Assembly (NCBI GenBank): GCA_023428655.1
Contig: JAEYXC010000067.1
Location: forward strand, 1-6,426
Length of the DNA stretch: 6,426 bases
Reading direction: 5' to 3'
Source of the DNA: Bacillota bacterium
GTDB lineage: Bacteria; Bacillota; Clostridia; Lachnospirales; Lachnospiraceae
Made by a program: the position numbers and the translations under genes. Shown in pieces: positions 6,216 through 6,426 of the stretch; the stretch's first letter is position 1; each line of letters starts with the position of its first letter. The notes under the pieces are model-generated. The model saw only the letters and a list, made by a program, of their open reading frames with translations. It was not told where the DNA came from and did not search any database.

Positions 6216-6226
6216 ATCATAGTATT

Positions 6227-6426
6227 TTACTTTTCATTCTTGTCGCTTAGAATGCTGTATACGGCTGAGAACATACCAAACAGTATTCCTGTGATGGGGA
6301 AGATAACCCAGGCGATGTACCACAAATTGTATACAAAGCCGCAGAACAGGAAAATCACTACGGCGAGTGGCCATACAAAGGCAGCGACTGCACCGATCAC
6401 TTTATCCTCTTTCTTTTTCTTGGGAG
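6227..6426 (-). CDS. C-terminal part of a two-helix membrane protein (5' end beyond the window)
   Basis: Reading the minus strand, an open frame runs from the window edge to a TAA stop at 6227-6229, giving 65 visible residues. They start with a charged segment (PKKKKEDK), followed by two hydrophobic helices at about 9-31 and 36-59 linked by a short NLWY turn, and a polar tail (SDKNEK). The WYIAWVIFPITGILFG segment resembles C-terminal membrane domains found in Lachnospiraceae on small membrane proteins and after HTH domains in some XRE-like regulators. The N-terminal part is missing, so the full function cannot be named. Steady codon structure, sensible topology and the converging terminator support a real gene. 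Confidence 0.7.
   Translation of the reverse strand, partial: PKKKKEDKVIGAVAAFVWPLAVVIFLFCGFVYNLWYIAWVIFPITGILFGMFSAVYSILSDKNEK

Overview
The window looks like chromosomal DNA from a low-to-moderate GC Firmicute, most likely a Lachnospiraceae / Clostridium cluster XIV relative. The reasons are strong AGGAGG-type ribosome binding sites, AT-rich intergenic stretches, GTG starts after good Shine-Dalgarno sequences, and the sequence style of the solute-binding lipoprotein and the XRE/TPR regulator. This placement is inference from protein style; there is no rRNA or other marker here.

Region 1 (1-2873, + strand) is a tightly packed operon. It holds the C-terminal part of an XRE-type regulator with a TPR-like domain (its true start lies before the window), a 71-residue two-helix PLDc_N protein, an ABC ATPase and an ABC-2 permease. 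The last three overlap by 1 and 4 bases. The order PLDc_N / ATPase / permease recalls yxlE-yxlF-yxlG of the Bacillus subtilis sigY operon, but here a TPR-bearing XRE regulator stands where the sigma factor and its regulators would be. A role in peptide export or envelope self-protection is plausible but unproven.

Region 2 (2874-4007) holds ppa, a complete family I inorganic pyrophosphatase with its metal and substrate residues, followed by a 351-base non-coding stretch with two successive hairpins and a weak promoter candidate.

Region 3 (4008-6078, + strand) holds an extracellular solute-binding lipoprotein with no permease genes beside it, then a RimJ/RimL-like GNAT acetyltransferase. Between them lies a large, nearly continuous hairpin (5432-5505).

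Region 4 (6079-6426) lies between converging genes. A 12-bp terminator stem followed by a T run has a 100-base loop, and a 79-bp palindromic element with ends like those of IS3-family insertion sequences occupies most of that loop. On the minus strand the window ends inside a gene whose last 65 codons encode a two-helix membrane domain.

No tRNA, rRNA, CRISPR array, phage gene or intact transposase was seen. Most genes are ordinary. The most unusual structure is the nested palindrome at 6081-6216, followed by the yxlEFG-like module with its different regulator.
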